From Chalciporus piperatus (taxonomy: Eukaryota; Basidiomycota; Agaricomycetes; Boletales; Boletaceae), in contig JBBPTG010000033.1 in NCBI GenBank assembly GCA_038093975.1, positions 1-64,000 of the forward strand: a stretch of 64,000 bases of DNA. The letters run 5' to 3'. Position 1 is the first letter of the stretch; each line of letters starts with the position of its first letter. The translations under genes were made by a program, and so were the position numbers. Under the pieces are notes generated by a model that searched no databases, had not been told where the DNA came from, and was given only the letters and a program-made list of their open reading frames with translations. This document shows, in pieces, positions 11,333 to 22,459 of this stretch.

Positions 11333-11848
11333 CTACGAAAGCCACATTCGACGAGTCTCGGAGCTTGAGTAGCAAAATGGTAGTTGGGAAGAAGTTGTCC
11401 AATTGGGATACTGGTACAATAGAGTCGTTGTTGCCGCACTAGCTGCGGTGCTAAACATAACGTACCGATGCTTGGTGCTAGACGACCGTTGCGTTCGAGG
11501 TGTTCATTGAATTTACCGACATTGCAAATTGTAGGCCTTCGTAGGCGCAAAGTTATGAATTCGTCATCAGAGTCCGCTCAATTCGTAGATGTCTAGTATC
11601 ATAGGGCAGACAGTATTCGAGGACTGTAGGAAAACAGGTATCCAGAAACACACATAACTACACGAGTAATACATCCAAAAATTCCAGAACGAACAAGGTC
11701 ACATGGGGGAAGAGTACGCCGTAATTAGACTAGAGTCAAAGACGAAAAACGCAGAAGAAAACGAGTGACAGGGGTGGCAGATTGAATATGGGATAAGTCA
11801 AAAGATGAACGTCTTAAAGATAGGTCAAAGTGTCCCCAGGAGGATGGA
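11333..11848. other. Intergenic region, no gene recognised
   Basis: This 516 bp stretch lies between the aspartic protease start and the RasGAP stop codon, both on the minus strand. It should hold the protease promoter and the RasGAP 3' UTR. I see no conserved frame, RNA gene or repeat. Confidence 0.55.
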
Positions 11849-14634
11849 TTACCGCTTAGCAAAGACCTTTTTGAGGAGGGCAAGTACCTTGGGCACGTTC
11901 AGCTGAACGTACTCGAGGTCAAGCAAATGCTTGTTATCCTTTTGCTATTCCACTAGGATAAGTACCGTGGCTGGTGTTCAAGCATGGGCACATACCTTCT
12001 CCAGTAAATCATCAATCTTCAAGTCCATCTCCAGGATCGCTTTCTCGCGTCCTTTATAGTGTAACGAGATGATGAACGTTCCGGGGCTTGGCGAGGTGAT
12101 GTTAAAGTAGATGTTCGGACGACTACGTGGTGTTTAGAGTCGGCAGACGAACTTTGACGCAAAAACTCACCGGTTGTCGGGGACATTGCTCTCAACGATG
12201 ATCCCTTCCTTCTCCAACTGTGCGTGAGTGAACCGATAGGGACCGAGGACAGCACTCTTCGAAGGCTTCCTCTCCCTCCCACCGACAGTAACAACACCGA
12301 CACCGGTCGTACTGCCCTTATCCTTGGAAGCGGTTAACCGAACGTTTTGTAGGTATGCCTTGTACTGTTCAAGCTGCGAACGCAAGTAGCTGTTGTGATC
12401 GCAGATGGTCTTGTAGACGGCCTCCAGAGACTTGGTTTCAAGCACCACCTTGTCCCGCAGGTTACCCAGGTGGACAAGCTCGGCTGCAACCTCGTCCTGC
12501 ATGAGTTTGTAGCCATCCGACTGCTCTATGACCTTCAACTCTTCCAGCTCACGCAGCATCTCCTTGACTTTGATGCCTTTGCGCACGAGGGTGGCGTCTT
12601 TGGTGGTCGCAGCGCGCTCAGCTAGCGCTGAAAGGTTGTAAGGTCGCTTTTCAGCAGCATGAGGGAGAGAACGGATAAGTTGGACGAGGATGGACTTGGT
12701 CTCCATGTACAACATATCACTTTGGGAAATCGAATCCATAAGTGCCGTGTGGAGGTCTTGAACTGGAGTCTCCCAACGGCTGTAAAGGTTTAGTTCAATG
12801 GTACGGTTTTCCTTACGGGGAACCTGAGGTGGAGCAGCACCAAGTTCATCGGTAAGAATACGCAGGTGTTGTTTATCGTTCGGTGACTGTACGGCATTGA
12901 GCGACAGTTGTACTCGGAAGCAAAATCACTCACGAGGGTCTCAATATGTTGCAGAATCAACGCGTGAGTGTTGTACAGTTCGTTCATGGTGATATGGATC
13001 ATAAGGTCCTTCTTAGAGAGTGCCATGTATTGGTCCATCTAGATGGACAAAGTCATCGAAAGGTCTCGAGTGTCAGAAAAACAAGTACGCACCTCCAATG
13101 TGTCATAGAAGTCTCCAACGTCACACAGGCTGTTGAGGAATTGGTTGATACGCGCTTTGTTGTTCTCAACGAATGGATTCAACGTGATCATATACGCTTC
13201 CTTTGCGTAGGAGGGCTTATTCGCGAGGTTTTGAAGCATCTTTGCGATCTGTAGATTGCCGAGAGGTCAGATGGAGATTATGACTACGAATGGAGGCTCA
13301 CGAGTGTTAATGTCCGCCGAGGGTGCTTCGCGGGCACGCCATCAACCAACATGTACGCCTGCGGCGTCACGATTGCAGGATTGATGAACCGCAGGAAGAA
13401 AAATCCGCCGATGAGAGAGCAAATCGCGTAATCGGTAGCTTCTGGATATTTACGCTAAGGCGGCTTGTCAGGAGGTGAGAATGACAAGGGTGAGGAAGAA
13501 GCCATACGCGAGTCAAACTTCTGATTTGTTTACAAATCCACCGAATGCCATAGGGGACGCTTTCCATGCTTTCGATGATGGTGACGAGGAAGCTGTTGGC
13601 GATTTCCATGAGCATGGTCAGACGTGGTGCGATGATAGCCTGGACGTCAGCGTTCTCTGCGGCGACTTCGGGAGGAACACCGCGAGGAAGATTTGGTGGT
13701 AGTGTGCCCGTTTCTTCCTCGATTTGGTTGATCATTTGTTCATATACCTGACGAAGTTGTTGATCCAGGGCGGAAATGATTCATGAAAGCGGTGGAGATT
13801 ACCTTGACAGGGTTTATTTCGAGATTGAGATCTTTATGTTCTATGAGACTGTTGATGCGCTCTGCAAGAACGCCTTTGAGGTAACTTTGACCGGGGCCAC
13901 GGCGAGTATACGTGGTCATCATACGAGAGACGGGTGTGTTGGCTCGCAGTAAGGAGCCAAATTCTGTTGCCGTTTCGAACTGGGCAGATAGCACGGACTG
14001 GAACATGGTAAGCAGCAAGTGCTCTTCGCGACTCTCGTACTGGTTACCATACAAAGTGAACATGACAGTCTGAAGGAGGGTGTCGATTTCGGACAGGCTG
14101 ACGAGTCGACAGAGGTTGGCGATATGACGGGGCTCGGATTGGAGGAGGAAAAAAAGGTTCGAATATTGTTGCAACTTGCGGTCATCGGGGTAGTGGCCCT
14201 CGGTCGGATCGACGTCTTCGAGTGTTCGCTCTACTTCACGTTGCTAAATATCGTGTAAGAGAGATCGTAAGTGAGTTGGGAGAGGTACATGGACGCACTT
14301 CGTCGGCTGCCATACGGTTTTGAATGAGAAGGGCTATCCGAGAGTCGAGATAGCGAACGTCGCGCTCGAGGACAAAGTTTTTCTTTGACTGGGCCGAAAT
14401 CTTTCCCTTTAAATCTCGCAAGCGTTTCTGTGCTGTTTTGAGGTGTGAAAAAGGGTGAAAGTGGGGAGGGAATATGGATGGTTACGGACCTCTTGCCAAA
14501 TCGTCCTCTACTTCTACGTCCTGTTCAGCGGCCATGCTGAAGAGGGCGGTGACGCTATAGCGGTTGTTGTTCCTATTCGTGAGACGCCTGCCCATTGCTG
14601 AGGCGGGCGAGGTTGGTGTGTCGACGTAAGACAT
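11849..14634 (-). CDS. gap1: Ras GTPase-activating protein, Gap1/Sar1 type (RasGAP plus RasGAP_C)
   Basis: The protein should switch off Ras by stimulating GTP hydrolysis. Ten exons give 770 aa: 14490-14634, 14299-14432, 13803-14243, 13508-13747, 13302-13454, 13093-13248, 12934-13038, 12171-12886, 11996-12122 and 11849-11944. The start [16 protein letters not shown] is the first in-frame Met. A basic, possibly coiled-coil N-terminus ([16 protein letters not shown]) precedes the GAP domain. That domain shows the [12 protein letters not shown] finger region, [14 protein letters not shown] and the [12 protein letters not shown] signature. The RasGAP C-terminal domain follows ([21 protein letters not shown], then [20 protein letters not shown]). 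Length matches fission-yeast Gap1 (about 766, from memory). It is divergent from the RIM20-like gene across 292 bp. IQGAPs are a related alternative, but no calponin or IQ motifs are present. Confidence 0.93.
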
Positions 14635-14926
14635 GATGAGATAGGGAAGGGGTGTAGCGCTCGAAATTAGAATGCGCTGACACTGGAACGGGTTGTTCCA
14701 AAGATTGTGAGAGGCAGCACCAGTGCGGGTTGAGGGAAAGGAGAGAGGGAGAGGGAGGTATGAGGAGAAGACGAGCGGGAGATGAGAAACAAGTGACTGT
14801 CCGAACGTGGTTATGAGAGAGTGGCGCAGAAATCCGAACTGAGCAACAAATCAAATTCGTGACAGATGTCGTCAGTGTCTAGTCAACTACTACCACTGAG
14901 TACTGACTACTACAAGGACTACTAGC

Positions 14927-17900
14927 ATGCCAAACCATCTGAGCATACCAACCAAAAAGACTTATAACCCACAGATCCGTATTGCTGTCCGTGATTACCT
15001 CGATAAACACACAGAGGACCACCCAGATGCCTACAAACCCGACATCGCTCAATGGGAGACTCTCAGAGCTGCCTGCATCTCAGACACAGTCCGCGGCGAT
15101 CTCATCAATCCATTCATCACGTACGTCCTCTCCATCCCCTCCCCTCCGGTCTGACCTCTCCTAGCTATCACGCCCAACTCGTCTTTGTCCTCACAAAGCT
15201 CCCTTCAGATGTCCGTCCAGTCCCCCACTCTCCGTGTTTTCTTCTTACTCTATCACACCTTAGATCGGTCTCGAGTTTGCTTATGCCCATGCCTTCGCGT
15301 CCCCATCGTCCATTCCTGTTTCACTCCGTAGTTTGACCTTCGAGAAGACCGCCACTTTGTTCAACTTGGCCGCCCTTTATTCTCAATTGGCCGCATCCGA
15401 GGACAGATCCACCCAAGACGGTCTAAAGCGAGCCAGCGTGTATTATCAGGTCTGTCGCGATCCGTTTGTTCTCACCTCTCCTGCCTTGACTTGACCCCCA
15501 AGAACGCTGCTGGCACATTCGCGTTCCTCCGTACCGTCGCGTTGCCCAAGCTCAATATCCCGCCAGATGCCAGTGAAGCTCCCTTGGATCTAACCCATCC
15601 ATTGATTCAGAGCTTGGAATCTACAATGCTCGCCCAAGCCCAAGAATGTGCATGGCAACGCGCAGTCGCAGGCAAGTGGCGTTATGCCCGTACGCTCGTG
15701 CTATCCTCATCTGTCTCGTGACAGACCAGTACAAGAATAGTCTGATCGCAAAATTGGCAGCCGGCGTGGCGTCTCTATATACTGATTCCTTGGACTCGTT
15801 ACGACCGGCTCCTTCAGAAATATCCGAGAAACTACCTTCAGTAATGTTGCAGGTATCTCAACGCCGAACTCACCATACTCATGCCATCGCAAGAATTGGA
15901 TGTCCCATCTCGAAACGAAACAACGTCATTTCCGCGCAGCAGCACAATACCGAAAGAGCGTAGACGAACTCGAAGCCAACAAGTCTGCACCAACTACTCG
16001 ACTCTCTTCTCGAGTAAATTAACGATCTTGCAGATATGGTGACGAGCTACGACGGCTGATCGACGCAGAGGCTGAAGCCAATAAGGGATACACCGTCGCC
16101 AAACGCGGCGGCGTTGCCCCTACAGTCTTGGGCGACATTAAGGTATCACATTCCTGCTGCATTAGATCGTATGTGTCCCGACGTATGTCAAGTCTCTGCT
16201 AGATGTCTTGCAGAAAAACCTCGCTCGTGCCGAACGCGACAATGATCTCATTTACCACAAAGACGTACCTCCTTCGACCGCAATCACGCCCATTCAGGAA
16301 GTCATCATGGTCCAGAGTAATGTGCCACCCGGTTTATCAGACCCGAAGAGCGTGATAGGCAACGACCACATCCTCTTTGGAGAGTTGCTCAGCTGGGGAA
16401 CCAGGGAGGCTGTTAGTACGTCAATTCTAGCTGTCACTGTGTCGCGGTATTCGATCGCACTCCAGACATCTACAGCGACAACAAGCAGGCACTCATCAAA
16501 GAACGAATCATCGACTTTGCACAGGAACTTGACGACGAGGTGGATCGGTGCGTGCGTCTCTGTCTATTACTAACTCGTGATTCACCGTTGTCGTAGAACT
16601 CTGCGTTCCTTGAACCTTCCCTCAGCGCTCGAAGCACTGGAACGCCCAATTGGACTACCTCCAAGTTTGCTGAAGAAAGCTGAAGAAGTGAGATCGGAAC
16701 AAGGTCCCGAACGAATCGAGGCTTCCCTCGACGATGTCGAACTCCTGGCTCGACGCGCCATGGCGGTCCTGGACGAGGTTCGATTTTCACCATTCTCTCA
16801 CATCCTCTTGTCAACCCGTAAACTGCAGGCGATGGATGTGTTGGATAGCGAAGCCTCCGAGGACGAAGCAGCGCGGCGAGGAATGCCAATGACAAGACCA
16901 CCCTCACACGAAGCGAACCGGGACCTCGTTCAGAAACAAGAGCGATACAGGAATATCCTCATCGATGCTACACACAGCGATCTAGTCGTTCGCAAGAAAT
17001 GGGACGAATGGGAGAACGCCATCTTGCAGCTGGCCTTGGATGAGGTATGGGCACGCCAATTCGGTCCCCCCCACCCCCCAATCTGACTCGTGATATCTTC
17101 CTATAGGAAGAACTCGAGGCGCTAGTACCCTCTTCCACTGTATCAGCGGTCGGGAAGACGCAGACGGCGGGTAGTCAAACTCAAACCCATGCTCGCGCTC
17201 TGCGGGGTCTTTTAGAATCCCTCGGCGACATTCGTCACAGTCGCAGAGAGCTCGTCTCGAGAGCACAACGACGGGCCGAGGTGGATGATATTCGACCTAT
17301 GATTATGACAGCAGCCGGAAACTTTGAGCGTGATGCTGAGATCACGCCTGCGATGTTTGCGGACGTCTCTGACGAGGCGCTTGCCAAGTACGACAGGTTT
17401 ATTCAAGGGCTTGTGGAGGGTCAGAAGAAGCAGGAGGGACTCCTCGAGGCTATCAAGGTTCGTTTTCCCGCTTACCATCCCCTCAGGCTGTCTCTCACAG
17501 GGAGTGGTCATCTAGTCCACGAACGAAACGTTTTTGACGTCTAGGAAGGAGGATACCTCTGTCAAAGAGCGCGAACAAGCGCTACAAGACCTCGACCTCG
17601 CGTATGCCAAGTACCGCGAAATCACGCGCAATCTAGAAGAGGGACGTAAGGTGAATTCATTTCTCTTCTGTTTGCCGTCATGGGTGCTCAGCCAAGGACA
17701 GTTTTACAATGACATGACGATTCTCCTCACGCGATTCAAAGAAGCGTGTCGAATCTGGAGCAATGCGCGAAGTCACGAAACACAGTGAGTTACAGAATAT
17801 TCGCTGCTTCAACTTGTCGCTCAGTCGTTCTAACGCTCTTTCACTTAAGGTCGTTCTACCGCAAGTTCTCCTCGTTGTCGATCCGGGATACAGCTGTCGT

Positions 17901-18021
17901 CGAGAAAGCTGGCGGAGACAGACCACCAGCACCTCCCGAGACTCCCCGACGTGTTGCAAATCTGCCCACTTTATCCTCTGCGGCATGGGTGACAGAAGAA
18001 TTGCCCCCGCCGCCGTCTTAA
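14927..18021 (+). CDS. RIM20: Bro1-domain protein, PalA/RIM20 type (pH signalling, ESCRT-associated)
   Basis: Fifteen exons give 780 aa: 14927-15120, 15165-15210, 15264-15449, 15503-15671, 15725-15852, 15894-15982, 16034-16142, 16214-16415, 16466-16547, 16597-16777, 16829-17044, 17107-17457, 17516-17650, 17702-17784 and 17850-18021. The Bro1 domain (about residues 1-360) opens with LSIPTKKTYNPQIR and contains FEKTATLFNLAALYSQLA and VAKRGGVAPTVLGDIK. The V-shaped coiled-coil domain follows, with DEAMDVLDSEASEDEA and LDLAYAKYREITRNLEEG. The tail is short and proline-rich (PPAPPETPRR, ELPPPPS). In fungi PalA/Rim20 links ESCRT-III to activation of the PacC/Rim101 pH regulator. Vacuolar-sorting Bro1 is the alternative; the length and short tail favour PalA. 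The fourth intron (15672-15724) appears to use a GC donor (AG|GCAAGT). Confidence 0.88.
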
Positions 18022-18154
18022 AGTGGATTATAATGAGGTCTCTATTAGTGCCTTTATACAGTGTAGCCTAGTAATCGGTCCTTCAAACATGTCCGTGAAA
18101 TTCCCATCATCGGTGAAGATCTGCATCCTAGGAGTGGAAAAATCGTCTGGGTAT

Positions 18155-19508
18155 CTACTCTCCTGCGATTTGCCGTTGAAAGTCCTCGTCATAACCGATA
18201 CATTTCATGCACCATACCAGGAGGACCTAGAAGTCGGTCCGCGACGCGTGAGGTTACAACCGAGCGAAAGTCGAGGAGATACCTACACAGTGACCCGCAT
18301 CGAATGCTTGATGGACCTCCTCGGGGGTCACCCGGAATTTCTCCTCGACTGCTTCAGCCAGCTCTTCGTTGGTAGGAATCCTGCCAAGCCTCTTTGACAG
18401 CCCAATCTTTGCCCGGATCACTTGTCCCCACCCTTGCGTTGTGACCTTGGTAGTCCATGTTTGCTTGACCTAATCGCAAACGTCGTCACATAATTGACTA
18501 AACCCCACGGAAATCGTGATTTACCTTTGGCGGTTGTGATTTCCACTCGTCAGGGGTGAGACAAGGTGCTGGCGTACACCGATATTGCCCCACATATAGC
18601 CACTTACTCGTCTTCAACCTGACGATGACGCGCTCCGTCTTGGGCCACTCATAGGCTTCTGGCTCGACAGAAGAAGCAAAAAAGAGTCCAGGGGCACCTG
18701 GCCACTGAGGTGCGTTGGGGTTGAATAATAGGTTCAAGTACATGAAATCGTCCAGGCCGTGTTGTTGCACGAGATCTTGCCTGATGGTTGGGAATGTAGA
18801 CTGAGTATTACCTCCCCATCGCTTGGAGGTAAACTCGCGGGTGGTGGTCACATCCCTGATCGCAGGATCGAGGTCAACGTCCCACGAGGCAAAGTCGATG
18901 AGTGCCAGTCGACAGTTGACGACCTCTTCAGAAAGCGCTTCCTCTTGTTTGATTTCGACCTTTCCCTGTTGATGCAAGTCGTGTTAGAAAAACACGGATG
19001 GTCGTACGGGTAATAAATGTGTCGAACGTGAAGGATTCTCAGCTGGTGTTTCTCCTCCTCCTTCTTGATAGAGAATTGTCGTCGTCTTTCCTGCTCTCTG
19101 ATGACGTCACCGAGATTCTCCTCGATGTAAGTCGTCGCGTCTTCGAACAGGGGTGGGTCATCGCCAAAAAGTATTCGGCGGGTTGGGAGAACGACCTCCA
19201 GCCTCCCAGAGCGTCCGAGGCGTCGACGCTTTGGCGGAAGAACGTCGCTCTTGGAATCTTCCTGTTTGGGGAGTTGGAAAAGAGGTTCGACGGGTTCGGT
19301 TTTGATGATCTAGATACATCAACACTCGTTAGTGATCGCTCACCGTAAAGACAAAAAAAAACGGTCGGAACCATTGGGAGAGCCTGCCAGACGATGTGAC
19401 TACCACGAGTCGCTGTGGATGGGGCAACGACGTTCGTACGTACGTAACTAGGGGTAAGCGAGCCTGAGTGGCAGCCTCGAGGGGTCTCGTTCGTACCCGA
19501 TCCATCAT
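18155..19508 (-). CDS. DUF6697-type fungal protein, about 380 aa
   Basis: Five exons give 380 aa: 19344-19508, 19028-19309, 18525-18965, 18287-18469 and 18155-18226. All junctions hold frame, but the first intron (19310-19343) is only 34 nt, with a GTGAGC donor, CACTAAC branch and CTAG acceptor. The middle is acidic and basic (KQEDSKSDVLPPKRRR, REQERRRQFSIKKEEEK) and may contain a nuclear signal. The conserved C-terminal block includes KTSKWLYVGQYRCTPAPCLTPDEW followed by PPKVKQTW and ends VLLVWCMKCIGYDEDFQ, which resembles the DUF6697 family common in mushrooms. Function is unknown. The start at 19508 or 19505 is the first Met in frame. The family name comes from memory and should be checked. 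Confidence 0.72.
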
Positions 19509-19822
19509 GGAAGATATACCTTCTGCTTGGTGTAAATGGTATTTCGCGGACGGGAAGTTATTGCCCCGTCAGAATCATGTCATGGATGCTATCGATTCGG
19601 ATGACACGCGACAGCGAGACGGCTGAATGACTTTGTAGTAAGTTTAAGGCTATGTACAGGCTTGAGACCGGCGTTCTAGCTTGCCAACCCGCCTCAGAGA
19701 TGTAGAGGAGACCTAAGCTCAGGGGCTGCGGGTGGTTTCAAAATAAAGCCCCTCAACTCCTCAAGCTTGAACCTGTTACATACCTCATTCAACTTGAACT
19801 CGCCGGGTCACACAAGTTCGGA
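19509..19822. other. Intergenic region, or unseen 5' exons of the next FunK1 gene
   Basis: This 314 bp stretch has an open + strand frame (from about 19715) running in frame into the FunK1 start at 19823 but with no earlier ATG. A missing upstream exon is therefore possible. Nothing else is recognised. Confidence 0.4.
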
Positions 19823-21159
19823 ATGGTAGATTTTGCCGTCATCCAGATCATGATTGAAATTCACAACGTTGCTTCTACCAACGCCAGTGAGTTCGCTCGT
19901 GGTTCATTCTTGTGTAGTTCAGTTGTAGTTCTGACCACGATGTCATGATGCAGTGTCTGCGAACTGGACCGACAACTTGAACGACCGCAGTGGCTGCGAC
20001 CCCTCGCTGCTGACGCAAGAGCAAGGAGAAGCTTCGACGCGCAAACCAGACCTCTTCCTTGTCGGCGTTCGTGATGCTTGTGCTTCAGAAGGGGGCATAT
20101 ATCAATTGGAAGATCTTTTCAAAGTAGCGGTAAAGCCTCGCCAAGGTTCCTTTAATTGGCCCCTCGTCCGTCCGGTCGTGGAGTGCAAGACATCCGAAAG
20201 AAAAATGGCAAGCCCATTACAGGTGTATACATGCGAGTCAAATACCCGAAATCCAGAACGTGGTAGTAGTGATGATGGTCTTGTCGCTAAACTCTTCTGG
20301 GTGGAAGAAACGTGCAAGAGTGAACCCGACATCTTGAAGAAAGTGTACTACATAGAAAGCAACGAGGATCTCGAGGAGCATGTCTCGGACGTGGTGTGCT
20401 ACCAGGTATCCAGCGCCGCGATCCAGCACCATCTTGATATAAAGACTGACCGAGCTCGCGTTTTCCACGTGAGCGTCTTTCGGAAATTGAATCCAATCGT
20501 CACTCTTGTCGGGGATGATTTTTTGCGCACATGGTGGGCAGCGGTGAAGTGTGAGTGATGTCTTGCAGCATGCAACCAACTTATATTGACTCCTCAAACA
20601 AGGTCATCTTGTTCTTTGGAAGAACGGCGTTTACCACCGAGACGTCAGCCCACCCAATCTCATGTTTTATGTGAAGGATGGGATGATTATTGGTGTCCTG
20701 AACGACTTTGACTTGGCGTCGATCGAGGACTCGGATGGCCCAATTGGAACTGAACGTACCGGCACGGCCCCATTCATGGCGATGGATCTCCTCCAGAAAC
20801 ATCGAAAACACGGGTATGAACATGATGCAGAGTCCTTCATCTGGGTCCTGATCTGGATTTCCCTTCGCTATGACGACGGCGTGCTTCGCGAGAAGGATCG
20901 ACCGTTGGACGAATGGCCGAAAGTGCACGCGCTTTTGTGCCGCCACAAAAAGTGGAACTTTTTAGCAGATGAGAGACCGCGGACCCAGGAGGCCGGTGTG
21001 GGCCATGAAAGAAATTGGCAGGCAGCCTACGCGTGCATGCAAGCATTGTGTTTTTTCAGGACTCTCGTCAAATATTCTCTTAACCCAGGTCAAGTTTTGG
21101 AGGTGGATGCAGCATTTCAAAGACTTCTTAACGAACCCATTGCTTCGTTCCTACGGTAG
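19823..21159 (+). CDS. Fungal-type protein kinase (FunK1), second copy
   Basis: Three exons (19823-19886, 19954-20550, 20603-21159) give about 405 aa. The kinase core is clear. VFRKLNPIVTLVGDDFLRTWW precedes the catalytic loop YHRDVSPPNLMFY, with HRD and the loop Asn. The metal-binding segment is NDFDLA (DFD in place of DFG, as usual in FunK1 proteins), and GTAPFMAMDLL fits the activation segment. DAESFIWVLIWISLRYDDG matches the C-lobe helix. An N-lobe-like segment (LFWVEETCKSEPDIL) lies upstream, but the PFNIHEEP block seen in the other FunK1 gene at 1-1718 is missing. The gene is thus shorter at its N-terminus, or further 5' exons were missed. Key catalytic residues are intact, so it may be active. 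The substrate is unknown. Confidence 0.82.
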
Positions 21160-21604
21160 CAGATAGGCGCACATCATCGTGTCAATTTTGGTCCTTTAAT
21201 GCCACAAAATGAAATGTATATCTGCAATCTAACGAAGAAATTTGGATGAGCGAAATTCTAAAGATGAATGGACTTGTTTGGAGTACAATTGATCTCGGTT
21301 GCCGAATCTCGAGAGCCATTTGGCGAGAACGGCCATTTGTAGGATGCGCATATTCCCCTCGAAGCATTCGATCTATTAGATGTTGGATCTCACCATTCGT
21401 GCGATCGACCCTTCTCTGGTACCACCGCATTCGTACAATTGAGCGCGGCCGAAGACTGAGGTTGCTAGATATCTTCCGGTAGCCCATATAGTTGTAGCAA
21501 TTTGAATGGATTTTTATTTTTTTTATTTTTCTGAATTTGAAACACAACTCCCCGTCTTGTAACGAGCGCTCCTATACATATAGCCCGAGGTTACGCAGCA
21601 AGCA
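21160..21604. other. Intergenic region, no gene recognised
   Basis: This 445 bp stretch contains a T-rich run near 21511-21532 and a minus-strand frame with no family likeness. It probably holds the FunK1 terminator and the promoter of the DUF3421 gene. Confidence 0.5.
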
Positions 21605-22176
21605 ATGAAATCCTCGGATATCAAGGAAAAGGAACCTCCTCCTCCCTACACTCCTCAACCACCACCTCCATCAGGGTTTCGTATCGCTCTCAACGCCACC
21701 TCCACCTTCCCAAGCTCGACTTACACCAAAGACCCCCCTTGCTTTGACACAGACGGTACATCCCCCGTCTTTCTCGGTTCCGCAATATTCCACAACGCCG
21801 TTCACCCATGTAAGATTGCACCACGTCTGACTCCGGTTTGCCGTGTTTCATATGGAGGGTCGGAGGTGGAACATCAGGGACGATATGATCTCCTGCCGTT
21901 CGACCATGCTACCATGGAGTGGGTGCCCACTAGCTTTGGTCGTGTTCCAAACCATCGTCGGCCGGTGTTGGGTGGTTACGAGGAGAACGGTGCCAATCTC
22001 TACCATGGAATGGCTGAAGTATACGGCGTGAGAGTCCCAGGGAAAACTGGGGAACACCTAGTAAGTACCCAACTTTCTGAACTGCTGGAGGCAGTCTAAC
22101 GACACGTCAGGGAGGGTGTAATGTAGCATATGGCGGGGCGGAGCATGTCATCACTCACGGGTATCATATATTGTAA
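21605..22176 (+). CDS. DUF3421 (DM9-like) domain protein
   Basis: Two exons (21605-22060, 22111-22176) give 173 aa. The intron runs from GTAAGT to CACGTCAG, and after splicing the frame continues as EHLGGCNVAYGGAEHVI before the stop. The last two thirds match the DUF3421/DM9 pattern: CRVSYGGSEVEHQGRYDLL, WVPTSFGRVPNHRRPVLGGYE and LYHGMAEVYGVRVPGKTGEHLGG. The N-terminus is basic and proline-rich with a PPPPYTP stretch, a possible PPxY ligand for WW domains such as those of Rsp5-type ubiquitin ligases (inference). There is no signal peptide or membrane segment. In other organisms DM9 proteins bind sugars; the role here is unknown. Confidence 0.78.
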
Positions 22177-22459
22177 GTGAAGTGCTTGGGCTGCTCCCAT
22201 TCCGTAGATTGACTGGAGGTCCGCAGATGCTGGAGATAGCAGACATACAGACGTTCAGCCTGATGTACATCTACAGTGTCATGTTTTTATGATTGTATTC
22301 GTATTCGTTCCCTCCTCTTGGCCCAGGGTAGTGCTGATGTGGTTGTCTGCTCACGCCAAAGTGAGTCTCAAGCAAAACCTAGATGACGACGGCACCGAGG
22401 CCGAGATATTTTGCACCAAGAGCGTACACCACGTGTCTAAAGTACCAAACGTTACACCA

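Noticed and set aside
14573..14854. Possible longer N-terminus for RasGAP
   Set aside because: A different frame from the RasGAP start at 14634. That frame begins with a good in-frame ATG and flows into the conserved sequence.
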